A DNA stretch of 64,000 nucleotides from Vitis vinifera (taxonomy: Eukaryota; Streptophyta; Magnoliopsida; Vitales; Vitaceae), in NCBI RefSeq assembly GCF_030704535.1, contig NC_081812.1:19934501-19998500 (forward strand), written 5' to 3'. The notes beneath the pieces were generated by a model. The model was not told the DNA's origin, made no database searches, and was given only the letters and a program-made list of their open reading frames with translations. Positions within the stretch are counted from its first letter, which is position 1. Each line of letters opens with the position of its first letter. Below, one piece after another: positions 1-10,780 of this stretch. Both the position numbers and the translations under genes were made by a program.

Positions 1-689
1 AACTCAAAATCCGTTGATTTTTTTACTGAGGAGAGATTACAGGAAGTTTAAAAACTTAGACGTTTGGGAGTGGTCCCCTCTCCCCAAGGTCCAAAGTGCA
101 TTCCTAGTCCCATGGCTAGGAGGTCTTCAGACGGGTGTAACAACATAGCTTGTCCTGAGAAAGAGTCCTTCGTACAAGTGGTTAAGAAGGCCCAGGGTGT
201 AATGGGTGATACAGTGTGAATTAGTTAGCTGATAAAGAGGAGCAGTCTAGGGAGTAGCTTTTGAAGTGTAGCTTAGTGGGGAGGTGGGGGGAGTTCTCAG
301 ATCCGGTCCCTGATTTGCATTCACTGAGGAGATGAGCTGCTCAAAACTGGTTTTTGAAACAAGTGAAGATTTTCTTGTTGGGGCTGTTCTTTTCTTATTT
401 GATTTTGAAGAAGTCTTTGATGTGGAATCGGTCCTTGTCAAAGGTCCAAGGAGGTTTGAACACAAGTTCTTGCATTTAGATAGGTGGGATCTTGAGGTTG
501 GATGTTTTCAGAGAGGTGTGCATGCAAGGAAACTGTTGGTGAGAGTGGATAGGTTAGAAAGCTTGATATTGAAAAGGCGCATGATTATGTGAACTAGGGA
601 TTTTTTTATAGTGATTCTTAACAAGATAAGCTTTGAGCAGAAGCGGATAGGTCACATTAAGTAGTGCACATCTACAACAAAGTTTTTGT
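1..689. other. Unresolved degenerate sequence, possibly retroelement-derived
   Basis: No convincing gene is present. A plus-strand open stretch at 332-592 and a minus-strand one at 247-465 overlap on opposite strands, and neither resembles a domain I know. The stretch sits just beyond the 3' tails of two minus-strand LINE remnants, so it may be older retroelement sequence, but I cannot show this. Confidence 0.3.
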
Positions 690-955
690 TCTTTTTTTAT
701 AGACAGATATCAAATATATTAAAAGCACCAAACAAAATGGTGTATAAAAGTATACAGTGTATATAAAGGCTCCTAAAAACCAATCAAGGCCAAGGGATAA
801 ACAAAAAACAATCCCCTTATCTAACTTAATAAATAATGGTCTAGAAAATACCAATAAGATCAATAACAGATCCTAAGGCTGAAAATCAATACAGTTTTGT
901 TATCATATCCAAGTACAAAATGCAAATTATTTAGGTCATCTAAACTTGCTACTTC
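690..955 (-). mobile_element. LINE 3'-end remnant with A-tail
   Basis: Read on the minus strand this ends in a short A run (T run at about 691-698). Just before it is the same kind of 3' untranslated text as the neighbouring LINE at 957-3330: a stretch about a tata-rich 'gtatac' sequence followed by 'ttggtgc'. Only the last few hundred bases survive. It is a second, separately tailed insertion lying immediately downstream of the larger remnant. No coding capacity is left. Confidence 0.5.
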
Positions 956-956
956 A

Positions 957-3330
957 TTTTTTTTTTATAGGTAAACAAGAAATGCATAAAAAGCACCAAA
1001 AAAGCGCACCAAAGTATACAGGATGTATATAACGACTGTCAAAAGATGGTCAAAAAATAGGGAATGGGAAAATAAAAAACTACTCCCTCTCTTAGTAAGA
1101 ACCCAACTAATCAATAAAATCATATAAGGACATTGGGCCTCCAGCTATGTGCAACTTGGTCCAAGAAAACAGGTTACAGAGGAACAAGTTTTTTAGTCTT
1201 AGGACAGAGAGCTCGTTTTTTGAACGATCTTCTATTTATCTCATTCCAATTGTCCAAAAGAGACACAAAGGAGTTGCTCCCCATACTTTTTTCCGTCTCC
1301 TTCTAACATAGACCCATGCCAACTCAATATAATCTCTTTTATAGAGGGAGACAACACAAAAGATACATTGAAGAGAGAGAACAAAAGCTGCTGCTAAACT
1401 TTTGCTATACCACAATGAAGCAGAGTATGGTCAATTGACTCCTTCTAGGTATGACAAAGAATACATCTGTTAGCAAAGGACCACCCTCTCCTCTGGAGTC
1501 AATCTTAAGTCAGAACTTTACCCCATGAAGCCTCCTAAATAAAGAAACTCGACTTAGGTGAAATTCAAGAGTTCCAAATAGTAGCTTTTGAGAAAGGGTT
1601 TAAACTCCTAAGCTCCAGGCAAGCGTAAAGAAACTTCACAGAGAGAATCGTTTTTTGTCTACAACCAAATAACCTTATCTTCTACTTCCCTATTCACTGT
1701 CTCATCTTGAAACCTCGAAAGAAAACGCTCCAAGATATCAATCTCCCAATCGTTTAGATTCCTAAAGAAGCTAGGAGTCCAAAAGCTACTAATATTAGAT
1801 TGATTCCACAGATCCGCCACTCACACCTCCTTTGAGCTAGCTAAGGCATATAAGGAGGGGAATGAAGCACATAACAACTCATTATCACACCACCTATCCT
1901 TCCATTGCCCATAGAAAATGAGACTTTAGCATTAACAATCACCCACAATTTCCAAATGGTTTTCCATAGCCCAACCGTGCACCTATCTCTCACTTCATTA
2001 GAACACCATTCCCCTTTAACTTCCCCATATTTTCCCTTTATAAAATGTTTCTAGAAAGACTCCCTTTTTATTGCATGTCGCCAAATCCACTTGCTAAGAA
2101 AAGCCTTGTTGAGCAAATCAAGGCACCTAACTCCCAACCCCATCTATTTTTTTATCTGAGCATACAATAGCCCACTTCACTAAACGAGGTTTTTTCTCTA
2201 AATTCCCTTCACCTTAAGGGAAATCTCTTTGAATCTATTCTGACCTCATCCTCACTTTCCTCAGCATTTGGAAAAGTGACATAAAGAAGATGGGCATCCT
2301 AGAAAACGTGCTCTAAATCAGTGTAAGCCTCCCCCCTTTGGAAATATACTATCTTTTCTACATTGTCTCTTTTGTGAAACCCTTCTTCCATCCCATCCCA
2401 TATCGTCAAATAATTGGAAGGGGCGCCAAGGGGAAGACCCAAATAAGTGGTTGGAAGATCTCCTACCTTACAACCTATAATAGAAGCCAAATCTTCCAAG
2501 TTTTCCACCCTCCCAACTAAAATGAAGTTGCTCTTGCCTAGATTTATCTTCAAGCCAGAAATGGCCTCAAACCACATAAAAAACTAACTTAAATGGTTCA
2601 TTTAAGTGTGGGTGGCCTCACAAAAAACTAAAATATCATTGACAAACAACAAATGGGAAATCTTCAAACCTTTACCATCTCTGTCATTCACCTTGAAGTT
2701 AGATAGATAACCACCAGCTTAGCCCTCCAAAGGAAGCAACTGAGCACTTCCATGGCTAGCACAAACAAATATAGTGAAAGTGGGTCCCCCTGCCTCAACC
2801 CCTTAGAACTTTGAAAAAAGCCAAAAGGAGTGTCATTAACCAAAGACAGAGAAACTTGCTATCAAAATACCCAATCTAATCCAATCGATCCACTTCTACC
2901 CAAACCCCATAATTTCCAAAACCAAAAGCAAAAACTCTCAATTTACATAATCATAGGTCTTCTCAATGCCAAGCTTACACAACACCTTGCAATTGTTGCT
3001 TCTCAACATAGAGTCAATGGCTTCATTGGCTATAAGCACAACATCTAAGATTTGCCTTCCTTGCACAAAGGCATTGTAGAACTTGGAAACCACTTTATTC
3101 ATCACCTTTTTAAGCCTATAAGCTAACACTTTGACCAATAACTTATAAAGACTAACCACCAAACTAATAGGCATAAAATCTTTAAGATCTTTTGCCCCCC
3201 TTTCTTTGGAACCAACACCAGAAATGTCACATTGGGACTTGTAACAAATCTTCCCTCATTCAGCTTTTATCTAGACCCATAACAGCCAAGCTCTTCCTCT
3301 CTTCCCTCTAGCCTACTTTTATGGATATGT
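957..3330 (-). mobile_element. 5'-truncated, degenerate LINE (L1-type non-LTR retrotransposon)
   Basis: On the minus strand the order is reverse transcriptase, then zf-RVT-like C-terminal region, then 3' end with an A-tail (T run 957-966). Fragments at 3174-2938 carry typical plant LINE reverse-transcriptase text ([12 protein letters not shown], then [11 protein letters not shown] and NEAIDSML), and 2577-2299 carries GLKINLGKSN and TYLGLPLG. The catalytic-loop position around 2650 reads FVND where the family has FADD, so the first catalytic aspartate is lost. Between 1250 and 1560 the C-terminal region reads like NRCILCHT and LLCLFWTIWNE. Frameshifts (one near 3195) and stops break the frame everywhere. 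The 5' half, including endonuclease and ORF1, is missing. It is dead, and of a kind common in eudicot genomes. Confidence 0.75.
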
Positions 3331-3426
3331 TTCTTCTTTGCTGCCTAACATTGTCTAAAAAATGTAATATCTCTCAAACATAGAACTATGCATAAATGAT
3401 CCTTAATCCCATGGCTGACATCTATC

Positions 3427-3622
3427 TCAATCTTTCTACCTAGAAAAATTGTAAAGGAAAATGATTTTATCATGTTTGAATTCACTATAAAATGCTGGAA
3501 ATAAAATCAAATATAATTCAACTTAGTTAAAAGTTGATGTATTTGTTATTGTCTTTCACTTTTCCTTCCTTTCTCATTTTCCTCTTTATTTTCCTCAAAA
3601 TTTTCGAAAACCAAATATAGCC
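3427..3622. repeat. Partial copy of ~320-bp inverted-repeat element (family A)
   Basis: The right end (CCAAATATAGCC, ending at 3622 and followed by TTAA) and the inner text around 3460 (GGAAAATGATTTTATCATGTTTG) match the element at 51893-52219. The left terminal repeat is too diverged to place, and the interior is shorter, about 196 bp. Confidence 0.45.
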
Positions 3623-3871
3623 TTAAGCATCTCCTAGTTACATGCAATCACTCTCTTACTGCTATCGATGGTCATATCACACTCAAACATTCAGAACAAT
3701 TTTCTTTTAATCTTTGCCACATTCTTTTCCAGGAAAGTACGGTTTCCGACACATGATGAAGGAAACCCTAGGGTTTAATTCATATAATCTCAACAAATAA
3801 CATTAAAAATGCATCACATGAATTGGGGAAAGAGAAGGGAAAAAGAAAAAAGAAGAAGAAGAAGAGCAAAC

Positions 3872-4037
3872 CTAGCGCGAGGCGAAGGGCGTCCACATCG
3901 CCGAGCTGGGCGGCTGCGGCGAGGTTGCGGAGGTGGGCAGGTGCTTCGACTTCGTCCTCGATTAACTCCCCGAATACAGCTTCATCGTTGTCGTCGTCTT
4001 CCTCCATCAGACCATTGCGCCGCCCTGGAACTGCCAT
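3872..4037 (-). pseudogene. Isolated first exon of an ankyrin-repeat-type protein
   Basis: From ATG at 4037 the minus strand reads 55 codons plus one base: a basic start (MAVPGRRNG), an acidic stretch (MEEDDDNDEAVFGELIEDE) and then HLRNLAAAAQLGDVDALRLAL. The last part resembles the run-in to the first repeat of plant ankyrin-repeat proteins. A splice donor (CTAG|GTTTGC) follows at 3871. I found no ankyrin repeats (TALHLA-type motifs) further along the minus strand down to position 1. Either the rest lies beyond a very long intron outside the window, or this is a captured or truncated exon. The GC-rich codons stand out from the AT-rich surroundings. The 5' end is duplicated at 4459-4940. I am fairly confident of the family and unsure whether it is expressed. 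Confidence 0.5.
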
Positions 4038-4525
4038 CCCCGTTAGCTCACGCTGAAGAAAAACTTAAAAAGGGGTTAATGCGCCCGTCTCTATATATAC
4101 ATATATGAAAATGATGAAATCTTTGGCAGCTTGATGACTGTTTTAAAAACAATTTTAAAAAATAATTTTTGAAAATTATTATTTTAACCTATTTTTAATA
4201 TTTTTAAATATATTTTAAATATAATTTTTATATCTAATATTTTATTTTTAATCATTCTATATATTTATATAATTATTTTTTTAAATAATTATAAGAAAAT
4301 AAATAAAAACAATAAAAAATAATTATAAGATATTTTTAAAAAATATTTTTTTTACTATTAAAAATAAAAAATAGAAAATAGTTTTTTTGTTGTCTAACAT
4401 ATTTTTGTTTGGAGAACAGAAAACTATTCTAAAAAATAGTTTCGAACAAACTTTTTATTGTCGTCGTCTTCCTCCATCAGACCATTGCACCGCCCTGGAA
4501 CTGTCATCCCGTTAGCCACACGCCC

Positions 4526-4587
<62 letters not shown>

Positions 4588-4940
4588 ATGATGAAATCTT
4601 TGGCAACTTGATGACTGTTTTAAAAACAATTTTAAAAAATGATTTTTAAAAATAGTTTTTGAAAAATATTATTTTAACCTATTTTTAAATATATTTTAAA
4701 AGTAATTTTTATAACTAATATTTTATTTTTAATCATTCTATATATTTATATAATTATTTTTTTAAACAATTATGAGAAAATAAATAAAAATAATAAAAAA
4801 TAATTAAAAGACATTTTTAGAAAACATCTTATTTTTTACTTTTAAAAATAAAAAATAGAAAATAGTTTTTTTTTGTCTAACATATTTTTTTATTGGAGAA
4901 CATAAAACTATTTTAAAAATTAGTTTCAAACAAACCTTTT
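3990..4940. repeat. Tandem direct duplication (~470-bp units) covering the ankyrin exon 5' end and upstream DNA
   Basis: Unit 1 is about 3990-4459 and unit 2 about 4460-4940, an offset of 470 bp at the left edge. Both start in the GTCGTCGTCTTCC codons of the ankyrin exon, include its ATG, and run through the same AT-rich upstream text (AAAATGATGAAATCTTTGGC at about 4108 and 4585). In unit 2 the copied reading frame leaves homology after the DDDN codons and soon stops. About 25 bp of leader is deleted there, and a (TC)n(TA)n tract has expanded at 4527-4583. Confidence 0.8.
4527..4583. repeat. Compound (TC)n(TA)n microsatellite
   Basis: About 14 TC units run directly into about 14 TA units. 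The matching place in the upstream duplicate (about 4085-4107) has only a few of each, so the tract expanded after the duplication. Confidence 0.95.
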
Positions 4941-6286
4941 ATTTTTTTTTTTGGGAAATACAAAATAAAAAAAGATTATTATTATTAAAATTGATCCAAA
5001 ACGAAGAAATGGTGGATTAGCGTATTTTTGCTCTCTCAAATGATTAAAATTTTTTAGTTTCAATAAATAAAAAGGAACCACATTCATCTATTAGATTAAT
5101 TATTTTTTATCACATTATCAGTACCCAACACCGATATAAAAAATTAACTTCTTAAAATATTGGGTGAGTGTTTTATAATTTAAAAATATGTATTTGAATT
5201 AAAGGATCCCAATACTTAAACTATTTAATGATTAATGTATTTTTTTTTTAATTTTCTTTGATAAATAATAAAGCAATTGAAATGAATTAAAAAAATATTC
5301 TTTTGAAACAAAGGAAAAAAAATTTAAAATCTTTCATTTCAATTAAATAAAACATAGAATAAAATATAATAAATAAAAATTGATGCAATTTGTTTAATTA
5401 TTAAAATAAGATTATTTGTTATTTTGAAAAATGGTAAAACATATTTTTATTCCTTGATTAGGATTGTAACTTGGTGGGTTGGTCGAGTTAATGGCTAACC
5501 TAAGCTAAACTCAAAGTAAGAAACAATCAATCGAAGCTTAACTTTACATATCCTCTAACCCGAGGTACTTAAATTTTCAAGTATTATAAATATTAAAAAC
5601 GTTTTCTAAAATCACTACAAAACGAGCTCTAAAAATGCATTTGAGAGTGATTCTAGAAAGTAGTTATAACATTTCTAATACTTGAATGATAAAAATTTTT
5701 AAGTATTAAAAATATTAAAAGCGTTTTCTAGAATTACTATTAAACATAATCTAATTCTAAAATGATAGCCACGATTATAAAACACATGTTGTGAGTGCCC
5801 AATAATGCAGACCCATTTATCTTTAGATTTGTACTTTACCGGAAGAATTAGATAGAAAATGTCTTGTAGCACGAGTTCTCTCTCACACACCAAATTTGCT
5901 TACAAAGAAAACTAGGTATGAGTTCCTTCTTCTACTTAATACTTTATGTGATAAAGATCGTGTCCATTACTTCACACACATGTATAGAATGATTAAGCTA
6001 TGGTTGACACCAACACCAAAATCTTATATGAATTCTTAATTTCCCAATTTTAACATTGTTTTGTAAATGTTCCTTAAAATTATTTTATTGGCTGAAATTT
6101 ATAATTGTAGTGCGGCTAAGAGTACATTTTCTTGGATCACGAATCCATGATATTTACTAAATCAAAATTAATATTATAGGAATTAAAATGAATTAGTTTT
6201 TATTTTCTTTTTAAAATACTTTTTCTTGTTGAAATCAATCATATTAAAACATTATTTTAATAAAATTAAGAGAATTTATATATTAA
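4941..6286. other. AT-rich intergenic DNA with MITE-like text
   Basis: No gene was seen. At about 5570-5760 there are inverted, similar phrases (AGTATTAAAAATATTAAAA, TTTTCTAGAATTACT and near copies) of the kind found in small inverted-repeat elements. The ends could not be fixed. Confidence 0.4.
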
Positions 6287-6602
6287 GATTATGTTTGGTC
6301 TTAGAAAAATGTTTAAAAAAATATAAAGGAAAAGTAGAAGAAAATAAAAAAATAAATAAAAATAAAAAAAATAAAATTTAAAATTAATAAATTACTTTTT
6401 ATATATCAATTCAAACCTGTTTTACTTATCTTTAACTATTTTATATAAAGATTAAATGATTTAGAAATGCATAATTTTCTTACTAATTTTAATTAATTAA
6501 TTAATTATATATATATATATTCATATTTTGACTATATATTAAAAAATCATTTTCTTCAATATTCTTTTCTTTCCTTAGTGTTTTCTTGGAGTCAAACATA
6601 GG
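6287..6602. mobile_element. MITE, family A (316 bp, TAA flanks)
   Basis: Left end GATTATGTTTGGTC and right end GAGTCAAACATAGG are imperfect inverted repeats, with TAA on each side (6284-6286 and 6603-6605). The interior (GGAAAAGTAGAAGAAAA, then AT-rich, then TTTCTTTCCTTAGTG) matches 51893-52219 and 62800-63128. A 3-bp TAA target duplication suits the PIF/Harbinger (Tourist) group. Confidence 0.65.
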
Positions 6603-9600
6603 TAAACAATTTTGAAAATGCATAATTTTCTTACTAATGTAAATTATATCCTCAAAATGTTTTATGTTAAAAAGTGCAATATTTTTAGAGTATTTTATAT
6701 ATTGATATTTTCTTTCAAAATTAGTTTATTTATGGAATAACATAGAATGATCACTTGAAAAATATTTTTTATGTTAAGAGGAAAAATGTTATGAATAAAG
6801 ACTTACAATCATGGAATTTGATTTATTTTAAGGTCTAATAATTATATTATTTTTTCTATTATCTATATATTCTCCATGATTCTGAAGAGAGTAAACCACA
6901 CGACTCTCTTTGCAAATAACTCATAATATTCAACTTTGGCATTAGAGTCTTGTCGAGAATTTAAAAAACTCAAGGAGTGAGAAATATACAACATGATTGC
7001 AAAAAGAATTATAGTTAAAGGTAGATTTAATCATTTTGTAGAGTAGTGTGCATCAATGAAAACATATTAAAAAAAGTCACGTGTGATGAAAAACATGTAT
7101 CATGAAAGGATGAAGATGGACTATTAAGAACTATGCATAATAGATAAAGATGTAAAAATAAATTTGAAACATGGGCGAAGTGGAGATTTACGGTTCCAGG
7201 CATGGATATAAGAAATAGAAAAACTAGAAACATGAAATATTTCAAATTCAAAAGTTGATTCTCACTAATTTATGGATATAAACATAGTTGATCGAGTAAA
7301 GCCACTGACATACAACATGAACCAAGGCTAAGATGAAATGAAATGAAAGTAACAACATCATGCCACTTATAATAAGCATTTAATTAGGAAATTACCCAAG
7401 GCTAAGATGAAGCCACATGCAACTGACCTGAATGCCATTGCGGACGTAACGCATATCAACCTTAATGTGCAAATCCTAAAGTTATATATTGAAGAAACTT
7501 GCACGCATTGAGCAGTACTACTTTTAATCAGTCGAGACTTGAGAGGGGGATAGCAAGTATGAAACGTCCTGCTCAAACTAGTAACGGCAACATTAAAGGT
7601 GTAACTTTCTCCAATGAGGCATGAATAAGAATTCAGGGGGCCGAGGTGCTTTAGGACATGTAACCACCATACATGTGCCATTGTCAATGACCCCATCTCT
7701 CATCTAGTTAGGTGTCTCACGAAATTGATTAGGTGGTCACATGCATGGCTTTTCAATACCACCAAATGTCCTCGCTATTCTTCCTTTAATCTGAGTTTTC
7801 CATCAGAGTAAACCCGCATTAATTGCTTAGAAGGTGAAGCTAGCTAGCTAGCTAGCTAGCAACAACACAAAAGGCAACCAGGTATAGGTTCCTGTACCAC
7901 CTTCGATACACCCTTTAATGCTGGCATTATCTTCTACTTTATGCGGCATCAGCATGTTAGTTTCTTCACTTCAAGACATGTGAAAAATGCGTTAAGCTAT
8001 GCTAGTCAAGGTGAAGTTCACCAAAATCACAAGTGGTAAAACCACAGAAGTTAGAAATGATTTTCAATTTTGGAAATCTGCCTACCCACAATCTAATTAT
8101 CTATAACCAGTAATGCCAGACAAAGGATACCATGGGCACTATCATTAGGTGCTTGTAGATTCTTCCATCAACGATGGGTTCACACATGTTCAATTTTGCT
8201 TAATTTTCGCAATTCAAGATGTGCAGTGTGTATAAGAAATGTGCATAGTCATGGATCTCGTCTCACAGAGCATTTTTGGCATGCAACTTGAAGATTCATT
8301 AGCTTTGATATTTATGTTACGAGAAGGTTATTTTAGAAAAGTGACACAATCGGTGAATGGAATGAGAGTCATAGACAAGATGTTGATTTTTGCCCAATCT
8401 TAAAAGAGTAAGGTCGGATGGCATATAAAAAGCCCAAATTGGTATTCACATGCTAGGCTGTGATTGCCCATAGGGAGACCTAAAAATGGCATTCACTGTT
8501 TGACATGTTTTTGACAAGTCATGGTTGTGCTCATGCGCATGTCCCTCCTTCTCCTCTCGGTCTCGTTTATAATAAAAGTTCAAATTTACCTTGAAGGAGA
8601 CAAAAACATGTGACTTACTACTCTGGTTGAGGATTTCTTCGGACTTGTTTCATTGCCTGGTATTGTGCAGTCAAGCGTATCTTGAGTCTGACACGGTTCT
8701 AAATAGTAAAAAGCATTTAACTCCGCGTATGGTGGATTTCCGCATATGCCTTTTCTCCTAAATCATTAGGCATGAATTGAAAATTCAAAGTTCTGTAGGC
8801 ATAAAAAATTGGTGAGAATCATACCATGTGGATTGAATTGCTATTATCTTGTAAGACTGGTATGAAATGATAAATTCAGACAAAATTACAGAGCTAGACC
8901 AAATTTGTGAGCCCTTTCCATAACAAACCCTAACAACCCTAGAAACGTGTAATGTGAAAAAAGAGTTGCAATTAGTAAATAAATCTACATCTCACATTGA
9001 TAAAAATCTTGTGAGTTTTCAACCACAGCCGCCCAGTGATTGCTCTAATGGGTAACCTCACGCGCAAAGGTGTGGCACCATGGCTATACTAAAGTAGTGA
9101 TTGAGGGGCACGCACGCGCACGTACTTTGTTTGGGTTATGGGATTGGGATCCAAGGGCGTGTGACGGGGTGAGTACGTGACTTCCTCCAAAATGGAAGAG
9201 CATATGATAGGAAAGTACAGGTTGGATCCATAAAAGAAGGGCAGTTATCTACTGAGTACTGGCTGGCTGGCTGTCCGTTTATTTTTATTTATTTATTTAT
9301 TTTTGTCATTTTAACGAAACAGACAGACACAGATGGAATGGAGCTTTAGCTTTCTTGCAAATGAAACAACAGGGACACCTAATCCTTGGGTTGTGGTGGT
9401 GGCAAACTCATTCCAAGCCCTTGGCTTCGCTCTCCTGACACCCTTTTCTCTCTCTGCCTCAGACTAGAGAGAAGCAACAAAGACAAAAACAAGGAATAAA
9501 TGTATCATCAACTTTTTTGTGAATCAAATGGAACCATGAACACAAGCCACTTGCTGAAAGAAATTGATCAACTGAACAAAGTTGTAAAAAAAAAATAAAG

Positions 9601-9702
9601 AATGGATAATCATGAAACTGTATAAGTGAAATATAATAATGTCAATAATTCACATTTGTTTCGATTGAGACAAATTCATGGAAGATGGGGGGTTGTTGCA
9701 GC
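6603..9702. other. Intergenic DNA, no gene recognised
   Basis: Short open stretches exist but none has a domain, signal peptide or credible splice partner. A six-fold AGCT tetranucleotide repeat is at about 7840-7863. The part nearest 9700 would hold the 3' untranslated region of the ZAT-like gene that ends at 9703. Confidence 0.6.
7840..7863. repeat. (AGCT)n tetranucleotide repeat
   Basis: Six consecutive CTAG/AGCT units form a perfectly self-complementary tract. Confidence 0.9.
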
Positions 9703-10533
9703 TTAGTAATGGCAATCAACCAAAGGAGAGGCGGAGAACACGAGAGCTTGTTCTTTTGTAGCAAAGGGGAATTTGGACTCGCGGTGATCGTCTTCTGGGG
9801 CTGGAAGATTAAGATCCAATTGCAGTATGTTTCTGGGTTTCTTGGCTTCTTGGGACTCAGGACTGCTGGTTGCCATAGGCATGGTAGGGGGCGGGCCTGT
9901 AAACGTTCTGTGCCGCCTCATATGACCTCCCAAGGCTTGACCGGATGAGAATTCAGCACCGCAAATGGAGCACTCGTGAACCTTGGATTTGTTATTACTG
10001 TATAAACCCCTATTTGGTATTTGCAGAGAAAGGGCAGTGCTGTTGTGGTTGAATTGATCATATTCATCCTCCATTAAAGCCCAAGTCCGCTTCTCTTCTG
10101 TGACCGCCTTAGGTCTCTTATGACTGGCTCTGTGCCCTCCCAGAGCTTGGAATGAAGGGAAGCATCTGTAACACGTCTTGCACTGATAAACGTAGAAGCC
10201 TGTGGCCTTGCTACTAGTTGCAGCGGCAGCTGGCACGGCCACTTTCCGGCTTTGGCCTTGAGCCAACAGAATCAAACAATTGGCCATGTCTTCCTCCTCT
10301 TCCGTGCTTTCGGCGAATTCATGATCAGTGGAGGTGGTAGGTGAGGTAGTCGCTCGATCAACCCCACCAGAATTATCACTGACTCTTCCACCACCATCAC
10401 CTTCTTCTCCGCTAGATGAACTGGATGCCATAGTTAAGGCAAGTGGGGACGACAGCCTTTGACGCTTGGTGCGCTTGCCCTTGATGACATGCGTCTGATC
10501 ATTAGACCCCATCACTTCCTCTTGAACTTCCAT
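9703..10533 (-). CDS. ZAT5: C2H2 zinc-finger transcriptional repressor, ZAT5-like
   Basis: A single-exon, 276-residue nuclear protein. Two plant-type C2H2 fingers with the QALGGH signature lie at about residues 118-138 and 188-208, separated by a ~50-residue linker. A basic nuclear-localisation stretch (KGKRTKRQR) is at 18-26. A leucine-rich L-box-like motif (EEDMANCLILLAQG) is at 80-93. An EAR repression motif (LDLNLP) is at 239-244 near the C-terminus. This order is that of subgroup C1-2i zinc-finger proteins (the ZAT/STZ group), which bind DNA through the fingers and repress stress and hormone genes through EAR-recruited co-repressors. The start KGKRTKRQR and the EEDMANCLILLAQG box fit ZAT5 best, with ZAT4/ZAT9 as alternatives. 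Absence of introns is usual for the family. The C-terminus after EAR is about 32 residues. The orthology call is from memory; the family call is secure. Confidence 0.93.
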   Translation of the reverse strand: MEVQEEVMGSNDQTHVIKGKRTKRQRLSSPLALTMASSSSSGEEGDGGGRVSDNSGGVDRATTSPTTSTDHEFAESTEEEEDMANCLILLAQGQSRKVAVPAAAATSSKATGFYVYQCKTCYRCFPSFQALGGHRASHKRPKAVTEEKRTWALMEDEYDQFNHNSTALSLQIPNRGLYSNNKSKVHECSICGAEFSSGQALGGHMRRHRTFTGPPPTMPMATSSPESQEAKKPRNILQLDLNLPAPEDDHRESKFPFATKEQALVFSASPLVDCHY

Positions 10534-10554
10534 CCTCTACCACCACTACCGCCA

Positions 10555-10680
10555 GGGAAAAAAAAACAACTTGAGAAAGAGAGAAAGGGAGAGGGAGAGA
10601 TACAGAGAGAGAGAGAGAGAAAGGGAGAGAAGAAATGGTGATGGAGAAAGCAAGGTAAGAGAGTGGGCGTTATTATATAG
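10555..10680 (-). promoter_or_regulatory. TATA box and CT-rich leader of the ZAT5-like gene
   Basis: On the minus strand CTATATAATA (10680-10671) lies about 140 bp upstream of the ATG. Between it and the gene is a pyrimidine (CT)n-rich leader (GA-rich on the plus strand, about 10570-10630), common in plant 5' untranslated regions. Another GA tract follows at 10812-10823. Confidence 0.6.
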
Positions 10681-10780
10681 GGAGAGGCAGTGAAGGGTAA
10701 GAGGGTTGGAGTAGAACCAAGGAGCCGCCCCAGTGAACAGTAACCGTGAATTTTCCTTGCATTTCCCACCTCGGAAGTTA

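Noticed and set aside
4424-4606. Minus-strand open stretch with (RE)n and (YI)n repeats
   Set aside because: Translation of the (TC)n(TA)n microsatellite plus the broken duplicate of the ankyrin exon.
7840-7863. (AGCT)n tract as a regulatory palindrome
   Set aside because: A simple tetranucleotide repeat explains it.
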